From the NCBI GenBank assembly GCA_009594995.1, contig VOPR01000058.1:1-64000 (forward strand): DNA of 64,000 nucleotides. The letters are read 5' to 3'. Made by a program: the position numbers and the translations under genes. Position 1 is the stretch's first letter, and each line of letters starts with the position of its first letter. Shown in pieces: positions 53,085 through 62,712 of this stretch. The notes beneath the pieces are model-generated. The model worked only from the letters and a program-made list of their open reading frames with translations, did no database searches and was not told the DNA's origin. This stretch comes from Nitrospira sp. Lineage in GTDB: Bacteria; Nitrospirota; Nitrospiria; Nitrospirales; Nitrospiraceae.

Positions 53085-54485
53085 TTACATCTCGGGGCGC
53101 ATCTCGACATCCAACAACTTAATCTTTCGATGCAGATGGCTGCGCTCGATTTTGAGGTCTTCCGCCGTCCGCGAGATATTCCAGTGATGCTCACGGAGTT
53201 TACGGGCAATAAACTCCTTCTCAAACGCATTTCGCGCATCGCGGAGCGAGTCGTAAGGTCTGGTCAGCAGCGCATTGGCCGGTTGAGCGCCGGCAGCCGG
53301 TTGCACAGCCGGCATTTGGGGACGCACCTGCAACGCCACCGACGCATGCGAGGCTTCAATCACCGGCCCAGGCACCATGATCATGAGCCGCTCGATCAGA
53401 TTCCGCAGTTCACGGATATTGCCCGGCCACTCATAATGCATGAAGACGTCCATTGCTTCCGGTGACACCTGCTTGATCTTCAAGCCCTGTTCCTCGGCAT
53501 GCACACGCAGGAAATGTTTGACCAGCAAGGGAATGTCCTCCCGGCGATCGCGCAGGGTCGGCACCACGATGGGCACCACGTTGAGCCGGTAGAACAAATC
53601 TTCCCGGAATGTCCCCTTTTCAATCTCCTGCAGCAGATCCTTGTTGGAGGCAGCCAGAACCCGCACGTCTACTTTAATCAGCTTGGTCCCGCCGACCCGC
53701 GTGAACTGCTGCTCCTGCAGGGCTCGCAAGACCTTGGCTTGAGTGCTCAAGCTCATGTCTGCAATTTCATCCAGAAACAACGTACCGCCGTCGGCCTGCT
53801 CGAATTGCCCGCGCTTCATGGTGGTCGCGCCGCTGAACGCTCCCCGCTCGTGACCAAACAACTCGCTTTCGATCAAGGTCTCCGGAATCGCGGCGCAGTT
53901 CACCGCCACAAACGGCCGATTCACCCGCGGGCTGTGCTGATGAATGGCCCTGGCAACCAATTCCTTGCCGGTGCCATTTTCGCCTCCGATCAACACCCGG
54001 CTGTTGGTCGGACCGGCCGTTTCGATCAGCTGCTTCAGCTGCTGCATGACCGGCGCCTGCCCGATCAGCTCGAACTTCCGCTCGACCTTCGTGCGGAGCG
54101 TGCGATTTTCCTGCTCGAGCCGGTGTTGATCCAACGCATGCTTGACCCGGAGCGTCACGTTTTCGAGGGAGAGCGGCTTTTCAATGTAGTCGTAGGCGCC
54201 CAGCTTGATCGCCTTCACGGCGGTCTCGATGGATCCATGCCCGGACATCATCATCACTTGCGTGTTCGGCACCAATTCACGCAACCGCCGGAGCGTCTCC
54301 AGGCCGTCCATGTCAGGCATCCAGATATCCAACATCATCAGTTCGGGCGGATTGACGGCACAGACCTTGAGCGCCTCAATGCCGCTCTTGGCCACACTCA
54401 CGTCATACCCCTCGTCCTCCAGGATGCTGCTCAGGGAGTTCAGGATGGAGACTTCGTCATCGACAATCAGAATCGAGGCAGACAT
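53085..54485 (-). CDS. ntrX: NtrX-like sigma-54 response regulator
   Basis: A 466-residue regulator: REC at 1-120 (phospho-Asp in MMLDIWMPDMDG), AAA+ at 140-375 (Walker A GENGTGKELVARAIH) and a Fis-type helix-turn-helix (WNISRTAEDLKIERSHLHRK). The sigma-54 contact loop reads GAFSGA instead of GAFTGA, which may change RpoN contact. The NtrY-like sensor kinase gene is upstream on the same strand, so this is probably an NtrYX-type pair. Confidence 0.88.
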   Translation of the reverse strand: MSASILIVDDEVSILNSLSSILEDEGYDVSVAKSGIEALKVCAVNPPELMMLDIWMPDMDGLETLRRLRELVPNTQVMMMSGHGSIETAVKAIKLGAYDYIEKPLSLENVTLRVKHALDQHRLEQENRTLRTKVERKFELIGQAPVMQQLKQLIETAGPTNSRVLIGGENGTGKELVARAIHQHSPRVNRPFVAVNCAAIPETLIESELFGHERGAFSGATTMKRGQFEQADGGTLFLDEIADMSLSTQAKVLRALQEQQFTRVGGTKLIKVDVRVLAASNKDLLQEIEKGTFREDLFYRLNVVPIVVPTLRDRREDIPLLVKHFLRVHAEEQGLKIKQVSPEAMDVFMHYEWPGNIRELRNLIERLMIMVPGPVIEASHASVALQVRPQMPAVQPAAGAQPANALLTRPYDSLRDARNAFEKEFIARKLREHHWNISRTAEDLKIERSHLHRKIKLLDVEMRPEM

Positions 54486-54583
54486 GCATCCCCCAAATAC
54501 GAAGTAGATCCCGGCGATGTGACGATCAGGCGACTGTCCGCGGCTGCCGGAGCGTTCTACACATCACCACGTCGATCGTTGCG

Positions 54584-56881
54584 CTACACCGGCAGTTCGA
54601 AGGTGAACAAGGCCCCCTTGGGCTGATGATTGCCCGCATGAATCTGGCCATCGTGATCAGTCACAATCCGCCTCACGATCGCCAGCCCCAAACCGGTTCC
54701 GGTTTTCTTTCTGGAAAAATAGGGTACGAACAGTTTGTCTTGATCTTCCGGCGCGATGCCGGTCCCTTCGTCCGCCACCGTCACGACCGCCCGGCGCTGC
54801 TTGGTATCGTAGCGAGTCGTGATCCAGAGCCGCCCCTTGTGGTTCATGGCATGAATGCCGTTATCGCACAGATTGACCAACACCCGCTTGATCTGCTCGC
54901 GGTCGAAACTGAACGGAGGCAAGTCGGGATCCAGCGACACCACGCATTCAACTTCACGATGCGCGCTCTCGTACAACGCCACGACTTCCTTTACCACATC
55001 ATCCAGCGAGCTGATCGTCATATGCGGAGCGGGCATACGCGCAAACTTCGAGAATTCATCCAGCATTTGCTTGAGGCTGCCGACCTCGTTCACGATAACC
55101 TGGGTGGATTCGTCGCAGATCCGGTCGAAGTCCGGCGCCTTATCCTGGAATTTTTTCCGCAAGCGCTGCGCCGACAGCTGAATGGGCGTAAGGGGATTCT
55201 TGATCTCATGCGCGATCCGCTGCGCAACTTCTCGCCAGGCCGCCGCCTTCTGCGCCTTGATCAATTCCGACAGGTCTTCAAAAATCAGCACGAACCCGAG
55301 ATCTTTATTCGACTCATCCTTCATCCGCGAGCAATGCACGCCGATGGTCAGGAACCGCCCCTGCAGATCCAGCTGCCCCTCCAGCGCGATGTTATCCCGC
55401 TGATCGGCCAGCATGCGGTCGTAGACCGATTGAAACAGGTCGAGCTTATATTCCTTGAACACCTCATTGGCGGACCGGCCGCGAAACCGGTCAGCCCATA
55501 ACCCCAGCATACGCTCCGCAGAAGGATTAAACGTGGTGACGATGCCCTGCCGGTCGATCGACAACAGTCCGGCGGCAATCGTATCCACCACCGTTTCGAT
55601 ATAGGCGCGCCGGCGATCGAGTTCGAGGTTGGATTGGCGGAGCGACACGTTAGCCTCCTCCACCTTGGTTTTGCTGCTCTGCAAGTCGGCCGTCATGCGG
55701 TTGAAAGACTCGACCAGGGTGCCGATTTCATCGGTGGCCTTGGCTTCGATGCGAACCGACAGATCACCCTGCGCAATGGCTTCGGTGGCTTCGGCCAACC
55801 GTTGAATCGGCACGGTAATACCGCGCGCCACATAAAACCCGAACCAGGTGGCGCTGAACAGAATCATGACCGTGATGACCGCCACCAGCAGATAGGCTCC
55901 GGCCTTGATGGGGTTCTTCATCGCCTTCATCTGCTTGTATTCGGCATATTGTCGGCCGATGCTCTCCATCTTGCCGAGCAGGGATTCCGGCACATAGGCA
56001 TCCACCACCACCACGCCGTCGATTTCTCCTCGGCGTACGCTGGAGGCGATCGGCACGCCGGCCCTCACGAGCCGACCCGTCTGAGCCTCCTGCACCGAGG
56101 TCAGCTCCTGCTTGCCGTTGATCACCTGCAACACCAGCTGACCAATCGGCAGATCCAGCACCGTCACCGGCACTTCAGGATCCAGAGCCTTGGTCAACGT
56201 TTCCATCTTCGCGGAGAAGACTTCGATGCCCGCCGTGGCATATTCGGCTCGCTTCCGGGCGATTGCCGCGACCAGCAAATCCCGCTGCTCCGGCAGTAAC
56301 AGTTCCTCGCGAAAGATCTCATGGCTGATGGCGCGTGCGCTATTGATCGCCAGCGACACATGCCCGGCATGGTGCATGCGTGCCACCTCATAGGAATCCT
56401 TCATCACATGTTCGATCTGATCGTTGAACCAGACATCGACGGCCTTGTTGACCAACCCGCTGGCGACCAGCGCGAGCAGTACGGTGGGAATCAGGGAGAA
56501 GCCGATGAAGGCCGCGACCAACTTGGCCCGGAATCCCGATCCCACGAGCCTGTGCCGCCGTTCAAAGTAGGCTTTGATGAGGTTGCGGGAGAGCAGCAGC
56601 GTGAGGACAACGAACCCGATCAGATCGAGATTGACCAGCAGCAGCACGAACGCATAGCCGGTGCTGGGCAGAAAGGAATCGGACTCCTCCCCGACCGGTA
56701 CGGCCATTTGTGCGTAGTAGAAGGTGAGCGCCAGACAGGGCAGCAAGAGGATCAGCACGATCCAGACCGGGCGGACATGGCGCTTGCGCCGCTCGCTCTC
56801 GATCGAGGCAGGCGACGATGGCTCCCGCTCGCGCAGCACGCCCGGGGGGATGAGCTTGGTCATGTCCGTCGATTCAGGCAT
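54584..56881 (-). CDS. ntrY: NtrY-like membrane sensor histidine kinase
   Basis: A 765-residue kinase of the NtrY type. After a polar N-terminus come three hydrophobic segments (about residues 40-60, 75-100, 120-145), a long extracytoplasmic region (150-320), another helix (AYLLVAVITVMILFSATWFG), HAMP (AEATEAIAQGDLSVRIEAKA), a PAS-like domain (AAGLLSIDRQGIVTTFNPSA), HisKA (RIAHEIKNPLTPIQL) and HATPase_c (LVNLCDNGIHAM, TGLGLAIVRR). Partner of the downstream NtrX-like protein. Confidence 0.9.
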   Translation of the reverse strand: MPESTDMTKLIPPGVLREREPSSPASIESERRKRHVRPVWIVLILLLPCLALTFYYAQMAVPVGEESDSFLPSTGYAFVLLLVNLDLIGFVVLTLLLSRNLIKAYFERRHRLVGSGFRAKLVAAFIGFSLIPTVLLALVASGLVNKAVDVWFNDQIEHVMKDSYEVARMHHAGHVSLAINSARAISHEIFREELLLPEQRDLLVAAIARKRAEYATAGIEVFSAKMETLTKALDPEVPVTVLDLPIGQLVLQVINGKQELTSVQEAQTGRLVRAGVPIASSVRRGEIDGVVVVDAYVPESLLGKMESIGRQYAEYKQMKAMKNPIKAGAYLLVAVITVMILFSATWFGFYVARGITVPIQRLAEATEAIAQGDLSVRIEAKATDEIGTLVESFNRMTADLQSSKTKVEEANVSLRQSNLELDRRRAYIETVVDTIAAGLLSIDRQGIVTTFNPSAERMLGLWADRFRGRSANEVFKEYKLDLFQSVYDRMLADQRDNIALEGQLDLQGRFLTIGVHCSRMKDESNKDLGFVLIFEDLSELIKAQKAAAWREVAQRIAHEIKNPLTPIQLSAQRLRKKFQDKAPDFDRICDESTQVIVNEVGSLKQMLDEFSKFARMPAPHMTISSLDDVVKEVVALYESAHREVECVVSLDPDLPPFSFDREQIKRVLVNLCDNGIHAMNHKGRLWITTRYDTKQRRAVVTVADEGTGIAPEDQDKLFVPYFSRKKTGTGLGLAIVRRIVTDHDGQIHAGNHQPKGALFTFELPV

Positions 56882-57080
56882 CGGCGCTACTCCGACTCAT
56901 ACCCGGTCCATTCGATCCTGCCTCACTATAACGAATTCCGGGGGGAGTCTCAAAAGCCCGATCCGACCCCTTCCGACGTCCCGGAGCAGGACAGGCGAAT
57001 ACAGAGAGGCTCATGGGCGCAGGCTCAACCGGGGAAGGACGGGGAACACAGGACAGGAGCACGCTGCGGGAAGTCACGAG

Positions 57081-57509
57081 CTACGGGGTGTGGAGCGATG
57101 ATTTCCCGGAGGTCAGGCTCACGAACTTCATCCTCAAGGCGTAGAGCATGTCTTTCATCACAACCTGCTCGTCCGGCGTGAGGTTGCCCCGTGTTTTTTC
57201 TTCCAGCATAGACAGAAGATCGATGATCTCCTTCGCTTGCGGAAGGTTCAACGGCATCGACGGCTGCTGGGGATCTAATTGCTCCCCCATGAGCATCAAT
57301 GCCGAGCTGCCCATGGAGATGACAAACGAGGAGAAATTGACCGGAAGATGCCCTGCATGGCCATGCTCCTCCGCGTGCTGTTGCGGCTCGGCCGGCGCTG
57401 GTTCGGGGGCAGAAGGCTTGGATGCCGATGCTGCCGCGGGCGCTTCTTCGCCTCGTCCTCGACGATCGCGGATGACGAATCCCTGGTCCTTCTCATCACC
57501 CATAGACAT
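57081..57509 (-). CDS. DUF1844 protein
   Basis: A 142-residue protein whose second half (from INLPVNFSSFVISMGSSALM to the C-terminus) matches the DUF1844 pattern, including KEIIDLLSMLEEKTRGNLT. The first 60 residues are a low-complexity Ala/Pro/Glu/His-rich region. The function of the family is unknown. It lies upstream of ntrY on the same strand, divergent from mazG. Confidence 0.82.
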   Translation of the reverse strand: MSMGDEKDQGFVIRDRRGRGEEAPAAASASKPSAPEPAPAEPQQHAEEHGHAGHLPVNFSSFVISMGSSALMLMGEQLDPQQPSMPLNLPQAKEIIDLLSMLEEKTRGNLTPDEQVVMKDMLYALRMKFVSLTSGKSSLHTP

Positions 57510-57588
57510 TTCCTCCGATCAACCGCCCGTAAAATGCAGGGCCGTACCCTACCATAGCCCTTGGAGACGCGCAAGGCGGCCGGCCCCG

Positions 57589-57617
57589 TTGAAGGTGACG
57601 AAAAACTCAGTTAGAGT
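57589..57617 (+). promoter_or_regulatory. Promoter for mazG
   Basis: TTGAAG (57589-57594), a 17-base spacer and TAGAGT (57612-57617), 22 bases before the ATG. Confidence 0.5.
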
Positions 57618-57638
57618 GACGCCACGAGGGGGGTACGC

Positions 57639-58544
57639 ATGTCCGAACGTTTCGATAAAGTCGTGGCCATTATGGCTCAGCTCCGGGCACCAGGCGGCTG
57701 CCCGTGGGACCGGAAGCAGACCCATGAATCCCTCAAGCCCTATTTGATTGAGGAAACCTACGAAGCCCTCGACACCATCGACCGGCGCGATTTTCCTAAA
57801 CTCAAGGAAGAACTCGGCGATGTGTTGCTCCAGGTGTTATTCCATAGCCAGATCGGAGCCGAAGCCGGCACCTTCACCATGGATGAGGTGCTCGAACAAC
57901 TCGGCGACAAGCTCGTGCGCCGGCACCCGCATGTCTTCGGTGATGCCGCAACGGGGGCGCCGAGTCTCAACTCCGACCAGGTGGTTCATCGTTGGGAGGA
58001 CATCAAGCGGGCCGAACGCAAGAATGCCGGAAAACCTGATTCAGTCCTCCACGACATTCCTCAAGCGTTGCCCGCCCTGCTGCGCGCCTATCAAACCCAG
58101 GTCCGCGCCGCGCGAGTAGGGTTCGACTGGCCGGACAGCCCGCAAGGCCTGGCCGCAGTCCTCGCCAAGGTCGAGGAAGAAATCGGCGAACTCCGCAAAG
58201 CCGTCAGCGATGCGGCCGTTCCTACGGCACCGTCGGAGCCCAAACCGGAACCGACGGCGGAAATGGCGGCGGAAATGGGCGACCTGCTCTTCTCCTTAGT
58301 CAACGTGGCCCGCCACATTAAAGTGAATCCTGAAGAGTCACTGCGCCAGGCGACGAATCGATTTACGTCACGGTTCCAATTCATCGAGCGTGAAGCGGCG
58401 CGCAGCGGGCGCAGCGTGAATGACCTGACCACCAGCGAAATGGACCACTACTGGGACGCAGCCAAACGGGTGGAGGCGGCCGGCCCCGTTGCGGCAACCG
58501 CCCCGCTCACTTCTCCCACAGAACCATCTCAGACTCCCCGATGA
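57639..58544 (+). CDS. mazG: Nucleoside triphosphate pyrophosphohydrolase MazG
   Basis: Hydrolyses (d)NTPs to monophosphates and helps to control ppGpp and oxidised nucleotides. The 301-residue protein has the N-terminal domain LRAPGGCPWDRKQTHESLKP with the EExxE block KLKEELGDVLLQVLFHS, and a second MazG domain (VEEEIGELRKAV, MGDLLFSLVNVARH). The C-terminal Ala/Pro tail is not typical. The next gene overlaps its end by 4 bases. Confidence 0.95.
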   Translation: MSERFDKVVAIMAQLRAPGGCPWDRKQTHESLKPYLIEETYEALDTIDRRDFPKLKEELGDVLLQVLFHSQIGAEAGTFTMDEVLEQLGDKLVRRHPHVFGDAATGAPSLNSDQVVHRWEDIKRAERKNAGKPDSVLHDIPQALPALLRAYQTQVRAARVGFDWPDSPQGLAAVLAKVEEEIGELRKAVSDAAVPTAPSEPKPEPTAEMAAEMGDLLFSLVNVARHIKVNPEESLRQATNRFTSRFQFIEREAARSGRSVNDLTTSEMDHYWDAAKRVEAAGPVAATAPLTSPTEPSQTPR

Positions 58545-59155
58545 GCAGCGAACAGAATCCATACGAAGAAGGCAAACGCGCGGGGCTCCATCCGCTCCTC
58601 GTCCTCTTCGGCGTCATTCTGATCATGTGGCTGCTAATCAACCTTGCCGTGCCCAGCGGCAAGCAGAAGCAGGCGGCCGGACCGGAAATTTCTCAGCTGG
58701 TGATCGAAGATCCGGATGCCACCCCGGTGATGTACAAAGTCCAGACGACCCTGACGGAATTCAACGCCGTCAGCATCGTCGTGCCGGCGCAGGTGACGAC
58801 CAGCCAGGTCGTCGGCCTGTTGAAGCAATTCAAGCAGGCTCGGCTGGACCAGACGCTTCCGACCATGCTGCCGGCTACCAGCCCGGGCCACAAGCTGGGG
58901 GACCAAGCCGTGGCCGATCTGTACATTTTTTCAGACCCCAAGTATGCGTCGGCAGAAGTCGTCGGCACTTTGGCCCGCGGAGCCCATGCTCCGGGCAATC
59001 TCTACCCGCAAGCCATTCCCTTTGAAGAAGCCATGGAGCAGGTGCGCGGACATTATCGGATCGATCTGAACGATACGAGCAATCCCGATACTGGAGCCAT
59101 CGGATTTGCCGATGAGTCCGGCGTGCACAGCAAACAATATCGGCGCATTTTTTAG
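58541..59155 (+). CDS. Membrane-anchored protein downstream of mazG
   Basis: A 204-residue protein with an N-terminal helix (LHPLLVLFGVILIMWLLINLA, residues 16-36). A mostly alpha/beta domain facing the periplasm follows, with VPAQVTTSQVVGLLKQFKQA and VADLYIFSDPKYASAEVVG. No family is recognised. The ATG overlaps the mazG stop (ATGA), indicating coupled translation and a possible link to the same process. Confidence 0.7.
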   Translation: MSSEQNPYEEGKRAGLHPLLVLFGVILIMWLLINLAVPSGKQKQAAGPEISQLVIEDPDATPVMYKVQTTLTEFNAVSIVVPAQVTTSQVVGLLKQFKQARLDQTLPTMLPATSPGHKLGDQAVADLYIFSDPKYASAEVVGTLARGAHAPGNLYPQAIPFEEAMEQVRGHYRIDLNDTSNPDTGAIGFADESGVHSKQYRRIF

Positions 59156-59562
59156 GCCTCTACGCCGAAACCCCTCGACTGACGCGCCTTCGCTATCCCC
59201 AGGCCAAAATCGATCAACAGATATGCCCCTAGGGGTTTTCATCTTCTACCGCATCTAGTGGCCTGCCACGCCACCACCCCCAATGCCTAAAACTTGTGCA
59301 GGCCGCTGAAGGGCCGCTCTACTAAGGGTCCTACGACGGCAGGAGGCGCCTATACACACGCTTATCCACAGATTCTGTGTGTGAGAAAATGAGTAACCGA
59401 TACTCCGCCGGATTACTCCGAAAGCAGCGTCAACACACAGTCAGGAGTTGGGACAGGAAGACTCTCAGGCTCAACGGGAGGCCGGAGAGAGGGGGATGGG
59501 ATCAGGACTCACGCCAGCGAGTCTGGCGAAACCAGGAACCGCACCGGCAAGTCGCCGGTGAA
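59156..59562. other. Intergenic region with a DnaA-box-like element
   Basis: 407 bases. A perfect DnaA-box consensus TTATCCACA lies at 59362-59370, immediately followed by a near palindrome (CACAGATTCTGTG). Flanking ACACAC/GTGTGT arms could pair. A 9-mer is expected about every 130 kb per strand, so this may be chance. No gene is supported here. Confidence 0.45.
59542..59560 (-). terminator. Stem-loop after the 59563 gene
   Basis: CACCGGC and GCCGGTG (7 bp, 5-base loop), 3 bases after the stop codon on the minus strand. No U-run. Confidence 0.5.
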
Positions 59563-59979
59563 TTAGACGGCAAGACCGATCGTATTCTTGATCTCAGTCC
59601 GCAGCTTATCCTGTTCAGCCTGGATCCATGATTCCAGTTGCGGAAAGTAGTGCGAGAGGGGTCCGGTAAAGGGTGGCACCAGCACATCACCCCGCTCCTT
59701 CAACCAGCCTTCGGCCTCGGCAATCCGGAGCTTTTGATCGCCGATCTTGCGCGAGAGCAGCTTGTTCAGCATGAGCTGCTGACCGGGGCTCCCAGTGACC
59801 GCTCCCATCAGTTTCACTTTCACATATTGCAACTCTTCCGTCAGTGCAATCTTCACCCGAACCGCGTGGGTTGCAGCCCACGTGGCCCGTTGAATGGAAT
59901 AGTCATAGGAAAATACCGGCTCCCTCGGCTCACGAAAGGGGCCGGTCACATCGGAGATCACCAACTGATCGTTCAACAT
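59563..59979 (-). CDS. Uncharacterised soluble protein
   Basis: A 138-residue protein with no signal or membrane segment. It has strands in the first half (QLVISDVTGPFREPREPVFS) and a helical C-terminal half (LESWIQAEQDKLRTEIKN). No family is recognised. It follows the hemY gene by 41 bases on the same strand. AGAAGGAA lies before the ATG. Confidence 0.68.
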   Translation of the reverse strand: MLNDQLVISDVTGPFREPREPVFSYDYSIQRATWAATHAVRVKIALTEELQYVKVKLMGAVTGSPGQQLMLNKLLSRKIGDQKLRIAEAEGWLKERGDVLVPPFTGPLSHYFPQLESWIQAEQDKLRTEIKNTIGLAV

Positions 59980-60020
59980 CTGCCTGTTCCTTCTTGCTCA
60001 TGCACTAGATGTTTCAAATC

Positions 60021-61505
60021 TTACGCCGTTGTCCCTTGCAGATACCGCAATGTCTGCGCCGCCGTCTCCGCCCCGTCCCTGATACAGTCGGGAATGCCCA
60101 CTCCGCGATAACCGGCTCCCGTGATGGCCAGGCCGCCGAACCGCGAGAGCGCCGCGTCGAGCTGTGTCAGCCGGTCAAGATGCCCGATCGTGTACTGCGG
60201 CATGGCCCGATGCCACCGATTCACTTCCACATAATGCGGCGTGGCCTGCAAGCCCACGATCGACGCCAATTCCTCCCGCACACAGCGGACCAACGCTTCA
60301 TCGTCCTGCTGCAAAATGGCCTCTCGGCCCACCCCGCCGAGATAGCAACGGACCGAGACTTCCTCCGGCGGCGCACGATGGGGCCACTTGATCGAGGTCC
60401 AGGTGGCGGCGATCAGATCACGGCCTTCAATTCGCGGCACGACGAAACCGAACCCTTGCAGCCTCGTGCCCACGGACGAGGACGGATAGACGAGGGAAAT
60501 GGTCGCCGTCGAGGCATAGGGAATCGTTTCCATCAATCCAGCCGCCAGCGGAGTCAAGGGCCGAACCAGGTCGGCGCTCACGTAGGCCGGCGTCGCCAGA
60601 ACCAACGCCTCTGCCGAGAGCGCCGTCCCATCGGAACAGATTACATCGTACATCCAACGTCCGGCCTGGTGCGAACGTACCCGTAACGCCTCAGCCTGGA
60701 CTCCTGCCTTGAGCGTGCCTCCGCGCTCCGTGATCCGGGCCGTCAGTCCGGCCACCAGATCGGCCAACCCGTTCTTGAGCGTCACAAACATGGTGTGGCG
60801 AGGACGCTCGCCGGAACTTTTTTGCGCCCGTGCGCGACGCGCCGCCATCATGCCGCGAATCACGCTGCCATGCGCCTGCTCCAATTCGTAGAACCGCGGA
60901 AATGTCGCCCGCAGGCTCATCTGCTCGGCATCGCCTGCATAGATGCCGGCCATCAAGGGTTCCATGACCCGTTCGCAGGCATGGCGCCCGAACCGGCGAC
61001 GAAAAAATGACGCGAGCGATTCGTCTTCCGTGGACCGCCGGGGCGGAATGAACACGTCGCACCCCATTCGAGCCAGATCAAGCCACGACAACAACCCGCT
61101 GCGAAAGAACGGCCCCAACTGAGTCGGGGTAAACGTCACAAGCCCTTCCGGCAGTTCGTGTAACTGCCCACCCCTCAGCACACTCGCCTTTTTCTCAACC
61201 GGGTTGGTGTTGATGAGTTGATTGTCGATCCCCAGGCGGCGACAGAGTTCCATCCCCCAAGGCTTCTGAGAGAGGAACGAGTCCGGCCCTGCTTCCATCA
61301 CCAATTGGCCGACCCGATGGGTCACAATTTTTCCACCCCAAGCCGGCGCAGCGTCGAGGATGGTGCAGGAAAGGGCCACCTCAGCCGCCGCGGCCTGCTC
61401 CAGCAGAGCAAGGGCCGTAGAAAGGCCTGAGATGCCTCCACCGATAATGACGACTGACCGTGAAGTGCGCGCCACAGGTGGTGCCGCTAATTGAGAGTGA
61501 ACCAA
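60021..61505 (-). CDS. hemY: Protoporphyrinogen/coproporphyrinogen oxidase (HemY type)
   Basis: An FAD flavoprotein of 494 residues that oxidises the porphyrinogen to the porphyrin late in heme synthesis. The N-terminal dinucleotide motif VVIIGGGISGLSTALALLEQ (residues 19-38) and the C-terminal FAD block (LAITGAGYRGVGIPDCIRDG) are present. The hemE-hemH-hemY order is typical of the coproporphyrin-dependent route in Gram-positives, so either substrate is possible. Start codons are unclear: TTG at 61505 or GTG at 61475, neither with a Shine-Dalgarno element. Confidence 0.92.
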   Translation of the reverse strand: MVHSQLAAPPVARTSRSVVIIGGGISGLSTALALLEQAAAAEVALSCTILDAAPAWGGKIVTHRVGQLVMEAGPDSFLSQKPWGMELCRRLGIDNQLINTNPVEKKASVLRGGQLHELPEGLVTFTPTQLGPFFRSGLLSWLDLARMGCDVFIPPRRSTEDESLASFFRRRFGRHACERVMEPLMAGIYAGDAEQMSLRATFPRFYELEQAHGSVIRGMMAARRARAQKSSGERPRHTMFVTLKNGLADLVAGLTARITERGGTLKAGVQAEALRVRSHQAGRWMYDVICSDGTALSAEALVLATPAYVSADLVRPLTPLAAGLMETIPYASTATISLVYPSSSVGTRLQGFGFVVPRIEGRDLIAATWTSIKWPHRAPPEEVSVRCYLGGVGREAILQQDDEALVRCVREELASIVGLQATPHYVEVNRWHRAMPQYTIGHLDRLTQLDAALSRFGGLAITGAGYRGVGIPDCIRDGAETAAQTLRYLQGTTA

Positions 61506-61680
61506 TGCGGTAAGGCCATCGGAAGAATTCGCGCCTCAGCATAGTCGACACGTGAATCCCGACGGAGGGTCAACATAGTCTTGAAACACGACCGCAACCG
61601 GCGATGCGGTGCATCGCACATGGCTGGATACCTCAAACCTTGGGACAAAGCGAGAGCAACCTTGCAGGCTTTTTTCAACA

Positions 61681-62628
61681 TCAGCTATGAACCAGCGAAG
61701 ACTCGTGCGCGTCCACGACCGACGTCAGGATCTCGATCAATGGAGCCGAGGCGTTCAACATGGGTGTCCGTTCCAGATGTAGGCCCTTCGTCCGGGCCAA
61801 CTGCGTGAGTTCGATATCAACATCGAAGAGGGTTTCCACATGGTCGCAGATGAAGCCGATGGGCGCCACCAGCACATAACGATGGCCCTCTTGAGCCAAT
61901 ACATCCACCGTCTCTTCGACCGAAGGCCCCAGCCATTTCTCGCCGGACCGCCCCTGACTTTGATAGGCAAACCGCGTCGGCTGATTTCCGAGTTGCCCGC
62001 AAACCGCCCGGACCGTCCCTGTGACCTCGTCCGGATAGGGATCCTTCATCGCCACCACCCGTTCCGGCAAACTATGGGCCGTAAAGAGAACGGGCACCTG
62101 CTCGCGCACCGCCGCCGGAAATTTCTCTAGCGTGCGGCGAATGTTCTCGACAATCGCAGCGATCAACAGCGGATGCCGGTGCCAACTCGTGACGAAACTG
62201 ATCGGCGTCTCATCGGCGAGTTCAGTCCTGGCTTCCTCGACCTTTTTCACATAGGCGCCGATGCTGAGAGAGGAATATTGCGGCGCCATGCATAACCCGA
62301 CAATCCGGTCCGGACCGTCTCGCAACAATTCGGCATAGGTTGCCTTGATGAACGGATGCCAGTGCCGCAGCCCCACGTAACATCGATAGCGCGTTTCGCC
62401 GGAGCCGTTCAGCCGCTGCTCCAACGCCGTCGCCACATCGCGCGTTATCGCGAGCACGGGGGATTTTCCGCCGGTCACACGGTACCGCGTCCGGATTTCC
62501 TCCACGAGCTCAGGAGCTGTGGGCCGCCCGCCCCTGACATCCAGCAGATACGGCTCCACGTTTTCCAGACTGTCGGGGCCACCCATGGCCATCAGCAACA
62601 GGGCGACTGATCGTGGCGATGCGGACAT
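61681..62628 (-). CDS. hemH: Ferrochelatase (protoporphyrin or coproporphyrin type)
   Basis: Inserts iron into the porphyrin. About 315 residues. The catalytic histidine lies in VLFTAHSLPERV. The AHSLPE form is what I recall from coproporphyrin ferrochelatases of Gram-positives, whereas proteobacterial enzymes usually read AHGLP. The N-terminus VALLLMAMGGPDSLENVEPY is family-typical. The ATG at 62628 has AAGG at 5 bases; an ATG at 62640 is possible. Second gene of the hemE-hemH-hemY unit. Confidence 0.94.
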   Translation of the reverse strand: MSASPRSVALLLMAMGGPDSLENVEPYLLDVRGGRPTAPELVEEIRTRYRVTGGKSPVLAITRDVATALEQRLNGSGETRYRCYVGLRHWHPFIKATYAELLRDGPDRIVGLCMAPQYSSLSIGAYVKKVEEARTELADETPISFVTSWHRHPLLIAAIVENIRRTLEKFPAAVREQVPVLFTAHSLPERVVAMKDPYPDEVTGTVRAVCGQLGNQPTRFAYQSQGRSGEKWLGPSVEETVDVLAQEGHRYVLVAPIGFICDHVETLFDVDIELTQLARTKGLHLERTPMLNASAPLIEILTSVVDAHESSLVHS

Positions 62629-62712
62629 TCCAGCCTTCATCTCCCGCTACCACGACGCGCCTCGCGCGAGTCATGAGGCTGCGTAAGCAGAGAGACGACG
62701 CGATTCACCAGC

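Noticed and set aside
53499..54626. 375-codon plus-strand frame over the ntrX-like gene
   Set aside because: Antisense shadow of a gene with REC and AAA+ domains.
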